Assembly (NCBI RefSeq): GCF_009908295.1
Contig: NZ_JAAALO010000003.1
Span: 744,001-808,000 of the forward strand
Source: Micromonospora rubida
GTDB lineage: Bacteria; Actinomycetota; Actinomycetes; Mycobacteriales; Micromonosporaceae
Reading direction: 5' to 3'
Length of the DNA stretch: 64,000 nucleotides
In this document: positions 44,301-52,873 of the stretch, piece by piece
How positions within the stretch are numbered: position 1 is the stretch's first letter
How the letters are laid out: each line of letters opens with the position of its first letter
The notes under the pieces: generated by a model
Databases searched by the model: none
Told to the model about the DNA's origin: nothing
Seen by the model: only the letters and a program-made list of their open reading frames with translations
Made by a program: the position numbers and the translations under genes

Positions 44301-44517
44301 TCTTGGTGGTTCGGTGGGACAGGATGTTTCGCCGTGCGTGCGATGTTGACCTTGGGTGATCGTGAAGAGATATCCCGTGGCCTGGCCGAAGGCTTGGAGT
44401 ACAAGCAGATGGTAGGTTCAGCCGGTGGAAGCATTTGCCTCGACGAGTTCGGTGAATATCTCGGAGGGCTTCTTTCGGCAAGTGGGGCAGGTTCCGCCGG
44501 TTGTAACATTTGATCTT
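44273..44517. repeat. Three ~30-bp imperfect direct repeats
   Basis: Copies at 44273-44304, 44411-44437 and 44486-44517 share GGCAGGTTC, GCCGGT and GCATTTGATCTT-like parts. The first overlaps the stop of the truncated toxin tip. The spacing is uneven (about 107 and 49 bases between copies), so this is not a CRISPR array. They resemble repeated ends of a mobile element. Confidence 0.65.
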
Positions 44518-44692
44518 TATGCTGCGTGTTAATTCCGGCTCCTGCAACAGAGGGGTCGCTCGGCAAGTTACTGTTTGGCTGACAGTCGAGGTGCCGGTAA
44601 AGTCGCGGCAAGTGTCCAGGCGCGGCCGTTTTAAAAGATCATGAGGCTCCTGCGTCTCAATTTGCCAAAAATGAGTCATGCCAGCCTTGCCG
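44301..44692. other. Degenerate 392-bp stretch after the orphan cassette
   Basis: It contains repeat copies B and C, a transposase-like scrap and otherwise AT-richer sequence with no intact gene. It probably records insertion and decay events. Confidence 0.5.
44343..44412 (+). mobile_element. Possible IS30-like transposase remnant
   Basis: The frame reads MLTLGDREEISRGLAEGLEY, the style of the N-terminal helix of IS30-family transposases. It breaks off where the second repeat begins. It is too short to confirm. Confidence 0.35.
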
Positions 44693-45151
44693 TCATCGCT
44701 GAATATCGCCGTATTGGCGTCTGTCGTATTCAATCGACTCGGCCTCCTCCGGACTCCAGCCACAGGTGCCCGGCAAGGAGCCCTGCGAGACCTTGGAAAC
44801 CTGCCGGCTTCTGCGGACGGGAGGTGTCCAAGGTCTGCCGGAGGTGGGGTCGGGCGGTGACGCGTTGGGCAGGTGCAGGGGTGAGGGCTGGCGGGTCCAG
44901 GAGATGAAGCGGTCGAAGTAGCCCTTCGGGTCGACCTCGTCCGGGTGGGTGCGTAGCCGGTCTGCGATCGCGTCGTGCATCAGCACGCAGAGGTAGATCG
45001 CCAGCGCGACCCGGTCCCGGGCGTACTCCGTGCGCAGGCTCAGCTTCGCCGGCTGGCACGGCCACGGTGCGGCGCAGACCCGGCACCGCCACGTCGGGCG
45101 GGCCGCGGTGTGCCGGCGCAGTTCGGCCAGCGACACCCCGTACCCGCTCAC
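44693..45151 (-). CDS. Small Cys-motif protein (second of a pair)
   Basis: A 152-residue protein of unknown function. The N-terminal part has CRVCAAPWPCQP (Cys23, Cys26, Cys32), a possible zinc site, followed by a helical region LRTEYARDRVALAIYLCVLM and a short DRFISWT motif. The last 60 residues are variable. Such proteins lie beside XRE/DUF397 regulators in many actinomycetes. The GTG start overlaps the stop of the preceding gene by four bases, so it is made with its partner. Confidence 0.65.
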   Translation of the reverse strand: MSGYGVSLAELRRHTAARPTWRCRVCAAPWPCQPAKLSLRTEYARDRVALAIYLCVLMHDAIADRLRTHPDEVDPKGYFDRFISWTRQPSPLHLPNASPPDPTSGRPWTPPVRRSRQVSKVSQGSLPGTCGWSPEEAESIEYDRRQYGDIQR

Positions 45152-45426
45152 CGCCGTCGCCCGTCGCGCCGCAGGGGCCCGGCGGCCCGGTGGGTCGGCG
45201 TCGCCGGGGCCGCCGTGTCGACGCGGACGATCACCGTCGGCCCGGCCCACCGGTGGGCACGGCCCTTCGGTGGGATCGGCGGGGGATTCGGTACGCCCGT
45301 CAGCAGGTCCGGGCAGGGCCAGCGCAGCCCGCACACGCAGCGCCGCCCCCAGCGGGACCAGTCGCGGCGGTGCCGCGGGCCCAGCGGTACGGGGCGGTCG
45401 GCTCGCCGGTTGCCGAAGACTCCCAC
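45148..45426 (-). CDS. Small Cys-motif protein (first of a pair)
   Basis: A 92-residue basic protein. CVCGLRWPCPD (Cys30, Cys32, Cys38) shares the C-x-[x]-C-x4/5-W-P-C pattern with the next gene product, and Pro/Arg-rich sequence follows. A strong GGAGG ribosome-binding site just upstream selects the GTG at 45426 over the longer frame to 45567. The function is unknown. It is divergent from the XRE regulator at 45633. Confidence 0.6.
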   Translation of the reverse strand: MGVFGNRRADRPVPLGPRHRRDWSRWGRRCVCGLRWPCPDLLTGVPNPPPIPPKGRAHRWAGPTVIVRVDTAAPATPTHRAAGPLRRDGRRR

Positions 45427-45632
45427 GGGCACCTCCGATGGTGGTCGGGACGGGGCCGGGGGCGGAAGTCGAGATGAGGTTTCGGGAGGTGACTCCCGCC
45501 CCCGGCGTGACCGACGCCGGCAAGCGCGGTCACCCACGATGGTCGTTTCGTAGCTGGCGGTGAGCAAGCATTCGGAGAAGGATGCGGACCAAGGGATGAG
45601 GTGCCTTACGCGACCGCAGAAAGGGAGCTGAC

Positions 45633-46514
45633 GTGGATGACTCGGGGAGCACCGTCCCGCGTAGGCAACTCGGCAGATATCTGAGAGAACTTCGCGAGAA
45701 CGCGTACGTCACGGTGACGGCGGCGGCCAAGGAGCTCGAATGGTCGGCGCCCCGGATTTGGCGGTACGAGACCGGCCAGGTCCCCATGCACCCGAACGAC
45801 GTGGAGGCCATGTGCCGGGTGTACGGCGCATCGCGGGAGACCGTCGACACCATGCGCGCCCTGGCCCGGGAGACCAAGGCGCACGGCTGGTGGCACAGCT
45901 ACGGGGAGGCGATCAAGGACTGGTTCAAGCTGTACGTCGGCCTGGAGGCCGCCGCGACCAGCATCCGGCATCATGAGGTCAACCTCGTGCCCGGCCTGTT
46001 GCAGACGGTCGAGTACATGACCGAGGTGATCGCCATCGACTGCCCACAGTTCAGCGAGGCGGAGCGTAAGGCGAAGGTGGACGTCCGGCTGCGCCGGCAG
46101 CGGCTCCTCGCCAGAGCGGTCCCCAGGGCTCCGCAGCTCGACGTGATCCTCAGCGAGGCGGTGCTGCGCCGGCCACTGCGGGACCGGGCGGCGATGGCCC
46201 GGCAGCTCGACGCCCTAGTGGTGATGAGCGAGCAGCACAACGTGAGTGTCCGGGTGCTGCCGCTGGAGGCGGGGCTGTTCCGCTGGTCGCAGGCGGGCAC
46301 GTTCACCATGCTCGACTTCCCGACCGACGTCAGGGAGCCGGAGCCGACCACGATCTACATGGACGGGCCGTGCGGCGCGGTCTACCTGGACAAGCCGCAC
46401 GAGATCGAGACCTACGAGGATGCCTGGCGCTCGCTCGCCGAGCGGGCGCTGAGCGGGGCCGAGTCCCGCGAGCTGATCAGATCGATAGCGAAGGAGATGT
46501 CCAGTGCAGCGTGA
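45633..46514 (+). CDS. XRE-family regulator with DUF5753 domain
   Basis: The 293-residue protein has an N-terminal helix-turn-helix (about residues 8-65: RRQLGRYLRELRENAYVTV, then EWSAPRIWRYETGQ). A DUF5753 ligand-like domain follows from about 95 to the end, with the typical LVPGLLQTVEYM and VRVLPLEAGLF segments. Relatives in Streptomyces work with a DUF397 partner in developmental or BldB-like control. The GTG start has an AGGGAG ribosome-binding site. It overlaps the DUF397 gene by 11 bases. Confidence 0.9.
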   Translation: MDDSGSTVPRRQLGRYLRELRENAYVTVTAAAKELEWSAPRIWRYETGQVPMHPNDVEAMCRVYGASRETVDTMRALARETKAHGWWHSYGEAIKDWFKLYVGLEAAATSIRHHEVNLVPGLLQTVEYMTEVIAIDCPQFSEAERKAKVDVRLRRQRLLARAVPRAPQLDVILSEAVLRRPLRDRAAMARQLDALVVMSEQHNVSVRVLPLEAGLFRWSQAGTFTMLDFPTDVREPEPTTIYMDGPCGAVYLDKPHEIETYEDAWRSLAERALSGAESRELIRSIAKEMSSAA

Positions 46515-46698
46515 CGGTGTGTGGCGCACGTCCTCCCGATCCGGCGGAGAGGGCAACTGCGTCGAGGTGGCGGCGTTCGCCGACGCGGTCGGGGTCCGGG
46601 ACAGCAAGGACCGGCAGGGGTCGGCGCTGAGCTTCGCGCCGGCGGCCTGGGCCGGCTTCGTCCGGGCGACCCGATCGGGAGCCCTCGACCGCCCGTAG
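46504..46698 (+). CDS. DUF397 protein
   Basis: A 64-residue protein with the full DUF397 pattern: WRTSSRSGGEGNCVEVA, then VRDSKDRQG and FAPAAWAGFVRATRSG. DUF397 proteins are the usual partners of DUF5753-XRE regulators and may bind or silence them. The GTG start lies inside the regulator gene, so the pair is coupled. A strong terminator follows ten bases after the stop. Confidence 0.92.
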   Translation: MQRDGVWRTSSRSGGEGNCVEVAAFADAVGVRDSKDRQGSALSFAPAAWAGFVRATRSGALDRP

Positions 46699-46707
46699 TG
46701 GACGGTG

Positions 46708-46740
46708 CCCCGGTGCCCCGCCCCGAGCGGGGCACCGGGG
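46708..46740. terminator. Bidirectional hairpin terminator
   Basis: A perfect 13-bp stem (46708-46720 with 46728-46740) with a CCCCGAG loop, between DUF397 (+) and the MmeI-like gene (-). Confidence 0.7.
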
Positions 46741-46774
46741 ATCGGGGCGTCACACGGCCGGGGAACCGAGTGGC

Positions 46775-48175
46775 TCAGTCAACGCTTTCGGCGTCCCGCC
46801 GAGTGAACGCGAACGGGTCATAGGACTTCCCCCGGGCGATCTCGACGTTGAGAGCGAACAGTCGTCGGCCGATCTCGTCCTTGTCCTGGGCGATTGCCGT
46901 GGGCCATCCGTAGCAGGCGGCCACCGCTTCGTCCAGTTCTTCGTGCAGCTTCCTGAGGTCGGCGTAGGCGCCCTCGTCCACGAGGTCGTAGAGCCTGGTC
47001 AGCCCGAACTGCTGCTCGGCACAGATGTCCTGCTGGCGGGCGATCACCCGCCGGCTTGCCTCCGCCACCCGCGCCCGCTGGTCGTCCGTGACGGGGGAAG
47101 GCCACGGGAACGTCAGGAATGTGGAGGTCGGGGCATAGCGTAGATCGTCCTTGACAGTCGAGGACTGAAACCACGCCCAGGCGCTGTGAGCGAAGGAGGA
47201 GAGGATTCCCATCGAGTAGTCGTCATCAAGCTTGATGGTGACTACCTGATTGCTGGGGCAGGTCCAAGACTCACACCAGGTCGTCAGTAGGCGTTTGTCC
47301 TGTAGGCGCAGAGCGATGTAGCGGCGCGGAACGAGATGCCAGTGAACCCGCAGGCCAGGATCCTTGCCGAACTGCCACCACCTTTCGCGTACGTCCTTAC
47401 GTCTGTCGTTGTCGCGGATCGGTTTGACGCGATCTCGCAGGATCTCCAAGGCTGCTGGATACTTCATTGCCTCTTCAAGAGGCCGTCGGCCAAAGTCAAT
47501 GATCCAGCGCCGGGGCCGCTGAGCCGGATCGCTGGCGATGTCGTCGCCCTTCAGATAGGGCCGGACCACGTGTTGGTAGGGTGCATCCGTCCGGTTGAGG
47601 AGTGACCTCGCCTCCTCGGTGGTCAGGACGAAGCCCTTGCCCATCGGGTTCGGGCCCTGTTGACATTTTCCCTCGTTCAGGGTCATCCGCTGTGCTTTGT
47701 CCGGTGTGGATTGATCAATGAAGGAACTGCCGGGTATCACCCAGAGCGACTTGTACCGGTCCGGCAACTCGGTGAGCGGGAAGTCAGCCAGCGGAGCCTT
47801 CGGATGCTGGCCCGGCAACCAGATCTCGAAATGGTGGAACGAGCAGAGCACGACGAACTCCGGACGGTGTCGGGTGGTGACGCTCGTCCAGTTGCGCCAG
47901 TGGTCCAGCGCGTCCTTGCGGTGCTGGGCGAGGCGCGTCGTCTCCTCCGGCGCCTTCATCTCGAAGATGAGCCGGGCGGGCAGGTGCAGGTCCACGATCC
48001 CGGTGGGCGAGTGTGCGTCTTCGAAGACCGCATAACTGCCCTCGCGGCTGACCCCGTAGCACTCGAACAACTCGTTCAGATAGGTTTCCGCCTCCGAACG
48101 CCCGGTGCCGGCGTAGGTCTGCCATCGGGCGACGAAGCTGACCAGTGCCGCCTGGACCTGTTCATGACTGCGCAT
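46775..48175 (-). CDS. MmeI/Type IIL-like restriction protein lacking the methyltransferase domain
   Basis: The 466-residue protein matches the two ends of Type IIL restriction-modification enzymes but not the middle. Residues 1-140 are the nuclease: Asp62 in GIVDLHLP and E72-M-K74 in LIFEMKAP form the PD-(D/E)xK site, followed by FVVLCSFHHFEIWLPG and the LTELPDRY end. From about residue 146 the chain matches the target-recognition part (GKGFVLTTEEARSLL, YLKGDD, then TFPWPSP). The several hundred residues between, with the SAM site and NPPY motif, are absent. Either an in-frame deletion made a remnant, or it is a distinct nuclease with a methyltransferase elsewhere. It stands alone. Confidence 0.7.
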   Translation of the reverse strand: MRSHEQVQAALVSFVARWQTYAGTGRSEAETYLNELFECYGVSREGSYAVFEDAHSPTGIVDLHLPARLIFEMKAPEETTRLAQHRKDALDHWRNWTSVTTRHRPEFVVLCSFHHFEIWLPGQHPKAPLADFPLTELPDRYKSLWVIPGSSFIDQSTPDKAQRMTLNEGKCQQGPNPMGKGFVLTTEEARSLLNRTDAPYQHVVRPYLKGDDIASDPAQRPRRWIIDFGRRPLEEAMKYPAALEILRDRVKPIRDNDRRKDVRERWWQFGKDPGLRVHWHLVPRRYIALRLQDKRLLTTWCESWTCPSNQVVTIKLDDDYSMGILSSFAHSAWAWFQSSTVKDDLRYAPTSTFLTFPWPSPVTDDQRARVAEASRRVIARQQDICAEQQFGLTRLYDLVDEGAYADLRKLHEELDEAVAACYGWPTAIAQDKDEIGRRLFALNVEIARGKSYDPFAFTRRDAESVD

Positions 48176-48215
48176 GGTCAGAAGACCCTAGGCGATCCGC
48201 CGGGAGAGACAATCC

Positions 48216-49532
48216 CTATGCCACCTCGACGAAGTCGAGTTCCGCCCAGCGGCTCAGGTTGGTGAAGCGCAGCGTGTTGTAGCCCGCGTTGAGCGTGACG
48301 TCGACTCCGGTCTGCCGCCAGACGTCCCAGCCCGTGTTGGGGTAGTTGACCACCTTCGGGTTCGCGCCGTTGACCGTCAACGTGTGCTGGGCGTCGCCGT
48401 ACCCGGCGGCGTAGGCGACGTGGGCGCGGTAGCCGCCGGCCCGGGGCGCGAAGACGGTCATCTCGACCCAGCTGTCCGCGTAGTCGATGTACGCCACCAC
48501 CTGGCCCTGCGACGTGTTCGGGGCGGTGCGTGCGGCGCAGTGGTTGAGGGTGCCGCGCTCGGCCTCGTACCGCACCCGGCTGCCCCGCACCACGGGATAC
48601 CCGCCGGTCCAGCCGAGCGCCGCCACGTACATGCCCCGGGCGGAGTAGTTGTTGATCCAGCCGTGGAACACGATGTGGTCGCCGCCCGCCTCGCGGACCA
48701 CGTCCGCGCCGCCCGGCCCGCGCACGGCCGAGTCCAGCGACGCGGTGGTCATCAGCGAGCGGTACGCCTTCGTGTACGGCCCGGTGAGCGAGGTCGACGT
48801 GGCGTAGCTGGTCTGGTAGCCGTCGCCGCCGTAGCCGCCGAGGGAGTAGAACAGCACGTACTGCGCGCCGACCTTGGTCAGCACCGGGGCCTCGATGATG
48901 CCGGCCTCCTCGGCGCGACCGCTGCGCAGCAGCTCGACCCGGCCGCCCTGAAGAGTCACGCCGTCGGCGGCGACCTGTTGCAGCCAGAGGCTCGTCGGCT
49001 GGCCGATGGCGTTGCCGTCGTCCTTGTAGAGCAGGTAGCGCAGCCCGGTGCTGTCGGTGAAGCTCGCCGCGTCGATGTCCCCGCCCTCACCGGCGTTGCA
49101 GACCAGCGGCTGGGTGCCGACGGCGCTGAACGGGCCCAGCGGCGAGGTGGCCAGGGCGGCGCCGAGGCACTGCCGGCCGGTGGCCCGGCTGCGGGCGGTG
49201 TAGTAGAGCAGGTATTGCCCGTCGGCCCGCTGGGACACGTCGGGGGCCCATGTCAGGCCGCCGTTCGCCCAGGCGCCGAGGGTCGGCATCGCGTCGGACC
49301 GTCGGGTCCACGGGCCGGTCAGCGAGCCGGCCGTGGCGACCGGGACGTTGCCGTTGCCGTTGTTCGTCGAGTACGCGTAGTAGGTGCCGCCGAACTTGAC
49401 GACGTCGGGGTCGGGGAAGTCGCTGGCGATGACCAGCGACGGCGCGGCGGTGGCGGCCTGGGCAGCTCCCGGGCTGACCAGCAGCGCACCGAAGACGAGT
49501 GTGACGGCCAGCCAGACGAGACCTCTTCGCAT
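48216..49532 (-). CDS. Secreted glycoside hydrolase family 43 enzyme with CBM35/6-like domain
   Basis: Cleaves arabinose- or xylose-containing plant polysaccharides outside the cell. The 438-residue chain has a signal peptide (residues 1-27) and a five-blade propeller with the catalytic Asp in DFPDPDVVKFGGTYYAY, an Asp in GDIDAASF and the acid Glu in IIEAPVL. A C-terminal carbohydrate-binding domain (about 305-438) starts YEAERGTLNHC. The exact substrate is not visible. The ATG at 49532 was chosen because it gives a standard signal peptide; a TTG four codons earlier is possible. A palindrome at 49551 may be its operator. Confidence 0.87.
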   Translation of the reverse strand: MRRGLVWLAVTLVFGALLVSPGAAQAATAAPSLVIASDFPDPDVVKFGGTYYAYSTNNGNGNVPVATAGSLTGPWTRRSDAMPTLGAWANGGLTWAPDVSQRADGQYLLYYTARSRATGRQCLGAALATSPLGPFSAVGTQPLVCNAGEGGDIDAASFTDSTGLRYLLYKDDGNAIGQPTSLWLQQVAADGVTLQGGRVELLRSGRAEEAGIIEAPVLTKVGAQYVLFYSLGGYGGDGYQTSYATSTSLTGPYTKAYRSLMTTASLDSAVRGPGGADVVREAGGDHIVFHGWINNYSARGMYVAALGWTGGYPVVRGSRVRYEAERGTLNHCAARTAPNTSQGQVVAYIDYADSWVEMTVFAPRAGGYRAHVAYAAGYGDAQHTLTVNGANPKVVNYPNTGWDVWRQTGVDVTLNAGYNTLRFTNLSRWAELDFVEVA

Positions 49533-49550
49533 GACAAAATTCAACCACAG

Positions 49551-49568
49551 CTATCGATGTATCGAAAG
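49551..49568. promoter_or_regulatory. Operator-like palindrome before the GH43 gene
   Basis: CT-A-TCGAT-GT-ATCGA-A-AG has inner arms TCGAT/ATCGA (49554-49565) and matching outer bases. It is the type of site used by LacI-family sugar regulators and lies about 20 bases upstream of the start. Confidence 0.45.
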
Positions 49569-49693
49569 ATTCCTCCGGATGGTCGCCGGCGGTGCCGTCG
49601 CCCGTGTCGGACAGGTTGTGCGATGTTGTGCGGCTAGGGCTGGGGCGGCGAGGCTGTTCTGGGCAGAATGTCCCGCTGAGGGGGTGAGCTTGG

Positions 49694-50359
49694 ATGGCCC
49701 GAGCCGCATTCACGCCCGAGCCGTCGTTCGACCACGCAGAGCAGGCGCCGCAGCCCGCCGAGCCGTCGTTCGACGTGCTGCGGTGGCACGATGAGCCGTG
49801 GACCGCCCAGCTCGCCCTCGACCTGTTGCCGGAGAACAACGGCCCTCGGGTCGAGGTGCTCCGGGGCGGCGTGGTGGTGACTCCGGGTGGCAGCATCGAC
49901 CGCCGCGTGGCGCAGCGGGAACTGGCGTACCTGCTCAAGCGGGCAGCCCGCCGGGCGGAGTTGTGGCTCTACCACGAGGTAAACGTCGTCTCGGGCGACG
50001 ACCTTTTCATTCCGGACATCGTCGTCCTCGACGTTCCGGGAGGCGGCCGAACGGCGATGGACATCGGGCCCGCCGTGCTGCTCGGTGAGATCGTCTCGCC
50101 CGGCAACCGGCGTAAGGACATCATCGACCGGCCACGGGAGTACGCCGCAGCCGGCGTGCCGTTTTTCCTCCGCGTCGATCTACGCAACCGCGTGCCCACC
50201 ATCGCCCTGTTCGAGCTGGTGGAGGGGGAGTACCGGCCGGTGGCAGCCGCTGCCGCCGGCACCCGCTTCGTGATGCGGGAGCCGTTCGAGTTCTCCATCG
50301 ATCCGGCCGACCTGCTCGGCGAGGAAGCACCGCCGGAGGATCCCGACACCGAGGGCTGA
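49694..50359 (+). CDS. Uma2-family (DUF820) endonuclease-like protein
   Basis: A 221-residue protein with a PD-(D/E)xK nuclease fold. The acidic residues appear in [12 protein letters not shown] and [14 protein letters not shown], matching the Uma2 core. Uma2-type proteins are abundant in cyanobacteria and actinobacteria and their targets are unknown. The N-terminal 40 residues contain a [19 protein letters not shown] imperfect repeat. A GAGGGGG ribosome-binding site precedes the ATG. It is the last accessory gene before dxr. Confidence 0.83.
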   Translation: MARAAFTPEPSFDHAEQAPQPAEPSFDVLRWHDEPWTAQLALDLLPENNGPRVEVLRGGVVVTPGGSIDRRVAQRELAYLLKRAARRAELWLYHEVNVVSGDDLFIPDIVVLDVPGGGRTAMDIGPAVLLGEIVSPGNRRKDIIDRPREYAAAGVPFFLRVDLRNRVPTIALFELVEGEYRPVAAAAAGTRFVMREPFEFSIDPADLLGEEAPPEDPDTEG

Positions 50360-50402
50360 GGCTCCCAGCGGGCGCTCAGCGACGCTGGGGAAGAATGGGC
50401 GG

Positions 50403-51614
50403 GTGACAACTCCCCGCGATCTCGTCCTGCTCGGGTCGACCGGTTCGATCGGCACCCAGGCCATCGACATCGTCCGCCGCAACCCCGACCGGTTCCGGGT
50501 GGTGGCGCTCGGTGCCGGTGGCGGCAACGTCGAGCTGCTCGCCGCCCAGGCCCTCGAACTGCGCGTCGACGCGGTCGGGGTGGCGAAGGCGTCCGCCGCG
50601 CAGGACCTCCAACTCGCCTTCTACGCCGAGGCGAGCCGGCGCGGCTGGTCCACCGGCGACTTCAAGCTGCCCAAGATCGTGGCCGGGCCGGACGCGATGA
50701 CCGAGCTGGCGCAGTGGCCCTGCGACGTCGTGCTCAACGGGGTGGTCGGCTCCCTCGGGCTCGCGCCTACCCTGGCCGCGCTGCGCTCCGGTCGTACCCT
50801 CGCCCTGGCCAACAAGGAGTCCCTCGTCGCCGGCGGCCCCCTCGTGAAGGCGGCGATGACGCGGCCGGGGCAGATCGTGCCCGTCGACTCCGAGCACACG
50901 GCGCTGGCGCAGTGCCTGCGCTCCGGGTCGCGCGGCGAGGTGCGCCGGCTGATCGTCACCGCCAGCGGCGGCCCCTTCCGGGGCAGGCGGCGCGACGAGC
51001 TGACCGAGGTCACGCCGGAGCAGGCCCTGGCGCACCCGACCTGGAACATGGGGCCGGTGGTCACGATCAACTCGGCGACCATGGTCAACAAGGCGCTGGA
51101 GGTGATCGAGGCGCACGAGCTGTTCGACGTGCCGTACGCCGACATCACCGTGATGGTGCACCCGACCTCGGTGATCCACTCGATGGTCGAGTTCGTCGAC
51201 GGCTCGACGATCGCCCAGGCCAGCCCGCCGGACATGCGGCTGCCCATCGCGCTCGGCCTCGGCTGGCCGGACCGGGTGCCCGACGCCGCCGCCGCCGTCG
51301 ACTGGACGACGGCCCACACCTGGGAGTTCGCCCCGCTCGACGACGAGGCGTTCCCGGCGGTGGCGCTGGCCAAGGCGGCCGGCGAGACCGGGCGCTGCCG
51401 CCCGGCGATCTACAACGCGGCCAACGAGGAGTGCGTGGCGGCGTTCGTCGCCGGCCGGCTGCCGTTCCTCGGCATCGTGGACACCCTCCGGCAGGTGCTG
51501 GAGGACACTCCCGATTTCCCCGAACCAGGTACCGTCGAGGACGTGCTCGCCGCCGAGTCGTGGGCGCGCGCGCACGCGCAGGAGATCATCGTGGCATCTG
51601 TGGAAGGAGCTTGA
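50403..51614 (+). CDS. dxr: 1-deoxy-D-xylulose 5-phosphate reductoisomerase
   Basis: Second step of the MEP isoprenoid pathway; uses NADPH and a divalent metal. The 403-residue chain begins with the NADPH loop [25 protein letters not shown] and DSEH(T)A follow, with the metal-binding Asp and Glu, then ASGGPFRGR and [12 protein letters not shown]. Its GTG start has an AAGAAT box six bases upstream and no ribosome-binding site, so it may be leaderless. The stop overlaps the next gene by one base (TGATG). Confidence 0.96.
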   Translation: MTTPRDLVLLGSTGSIGTQAIDIVRRNPDRFRVVALGAGGGNVELLAAQALELRVDAVGVAKASAAQDLQLAFYAEASRRGWSTGDFKLPKIVAGPDAMTELAQWPCDVVLNGVVGSLGLAPTLAALRSGRTLALANKESLVAGGPLVKAAMTRPGQIVPVDSEHTALAQCLRSGSRGEVRRLIVTASGGPFRGRRRDELTEVTPEQALAHPTWNMGPVVTINSATMVNKALEVIEAHELFDVPYADITVMVHPTSVIHSMVEFVDGSTIAQASPPDMRLPIALGLGWPDRVPDAAAAVDWTTAHTWEFAPLDDEAFPAVALAKAAGETGRCRPAIYNAANEECVAAFVAGRLPFLGIVDTLRQVLEDTPDFPEPGTVEDVLAAESWARAHAQEIIVASVEGA

Positions 51615-52864
51615 TGGCGTACCTGCTCGGGGTGGTGCTCTTCGCCCTGGCCATCCTCGTCTCGGTCAGCCTGCACGAGGCGGGGCACATGCTCACCGCC
51701 AAGGCGTTCGGGATGAAGGTCACCAAGTACTTCGTCGGCTTCGGCCCGACCCTCTGGTCCTTCAAGCGCGGCGAGACCGAGTACGGCGTGAAGGGCATCC
51801 CGCTCGGCGGCTTCTGCAAGATCGTCGGCATGACGCCGCAGGACGACGACGTCGACCCGGCCGACGAGCCCCGGGCGATGTGGCGCTACCCGGTCTGGAA
51901 GCGGACGATCGTGATGTCCGCCGGCTCCATCACCCACTTCGCGCTCGCCCTCGTCGCGACCTGGATCATCGCGATCTCCGCCGGCCTGCCCAACCCCGAC
52001 TTCCCGACCACCGACGCCCAGGCCCGCCAGGAGCCGGCGGTGATCGCGCTCGCCAAGTGCGTGGTCCCGGAGAACACCGTCCGGGAGTGCGCCGCCGCCG
52101 ACCCGGCCAGCCCCGCCGCCCAGGCCAACCTGCGCGACGGCGACCGGATCACCTCGCTCAACGGCACCCCGGTCAACAACTACGGCGACCTGCTGACCAC
52201 CCTGCGGGCCACCAAGCCCGGCGACAAGGCCGAGATCGGGTACGTCCGCGACGGCCAGCCGGGCACCACGAGCACCGTGCTCGCCCAGACCCAGCGCCCC
52301 CCGCTGGACGACCCGAAGGGCCAGGTCGCCCCGGTCTCCGCGCTCGGCATCGGCCTCCAGTTCAGCACCCCGACCCGGGTCGAGTACGGGCCGGTCTCCG
52401 CGTTCGGCGGCACCGCCCGCTTCACCGGCGACATGGCCGTCGGCACGTACGAGGCGATGAAGCGCATCCCGCAGAAGGTGCCCGCCCTCTGGACGGCGAT
52501 CACCGGCGGTGAGCGGGACATGGACACTCCGATCAGCGTGGTCGGCGCGAGCCGGCTCGGCGGCGAGGCCGTGGAGAACAACGCCTGGCTGATCTTCTTC
52601 ATGCTCTTCGTGTCGCTGAACTTCTTCATCGGCGTGTTCAACCTGCTGCCGCTGCTGCCGCTGGACGGCGGGCACATCGCGATCGCCTGGTTCGAGCGGG
52701 CCCGGTCCTGGGTCTTCGCCCGCTTCGGCAAGCCGGACCCGGGCCGCGTCGACTACCTCAAACTCATGCCCATCACGTACGCGGTGATTCTGATCGGCGG
52801 CGTGTTCACGCTGCTGACCATCACCGCGGACGTCGTCAACCCGATCACGCTCTTCTCAAGGTGA
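51614..52864 (+). CDS. Site-2 membrane metalloprotease (M50), Rip1/RseP type
   Basis: Cuts membrane-anchored anti-sigma factors and related proteins. The 416-residue protein has four membrane segments. The zinc motif HEAGH is at residues 21-25 in the first, a PDZ domain lies near 170-250 (LRDGDRITSLNGTPVNNYGDL), and LPLLPLDGGH near the third segment supplies the third ligand. It is coupled to dxr by a one-base overlap and leads into ispG, the same order as in mycobacteria. Its substrates in this organism are unknown. Confidence 0.94.
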   Translation: MAYLLGVVLFALAILVSVSLHEAGHMLTAKAFGMKVTKYFVGFGPTLWSFKRGETEYGVKGIPLGGFCKIVGMTPQDDDVDPADEPRAMWRYPVWKRTIVMSAGSITHFALALVATWIIAISAGLPNPDFPTTDAQARQEPAVIALAKCVVPENTVRECAAADPASPAAQANLRDGDRITSLNGTPVNNYGDLLTTLRATKPGDKAEIGYVRDGQPGTTSTVLAQTQRPPLDDPKGQVAPVSALGIGLQFSTPTRVEYGPVSAFGGTARFTGDMAVGTYEAMKRIPQKVPALWTAITGGERDMDTPISVVGASRLGGEAVENNAWLIFFMLFVSLNFFIGVFNLLPLLPLDGGHIAIAWFERARSWVFARFGKPDPGRVDYLKLMPITYAVILIGGVFTLLTITADVVNPITLFSR

Positions 52865-52873
52865 GTGCCTGAA

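Noticed and set aside
44273..44517. Possible CRISPR or toxin-cassette array from three 30-bp repeats
   Set aside because: The spacing is uneven, the repeats are imperfect, and the intervals contain transposase-like and degenerate coding sequence.
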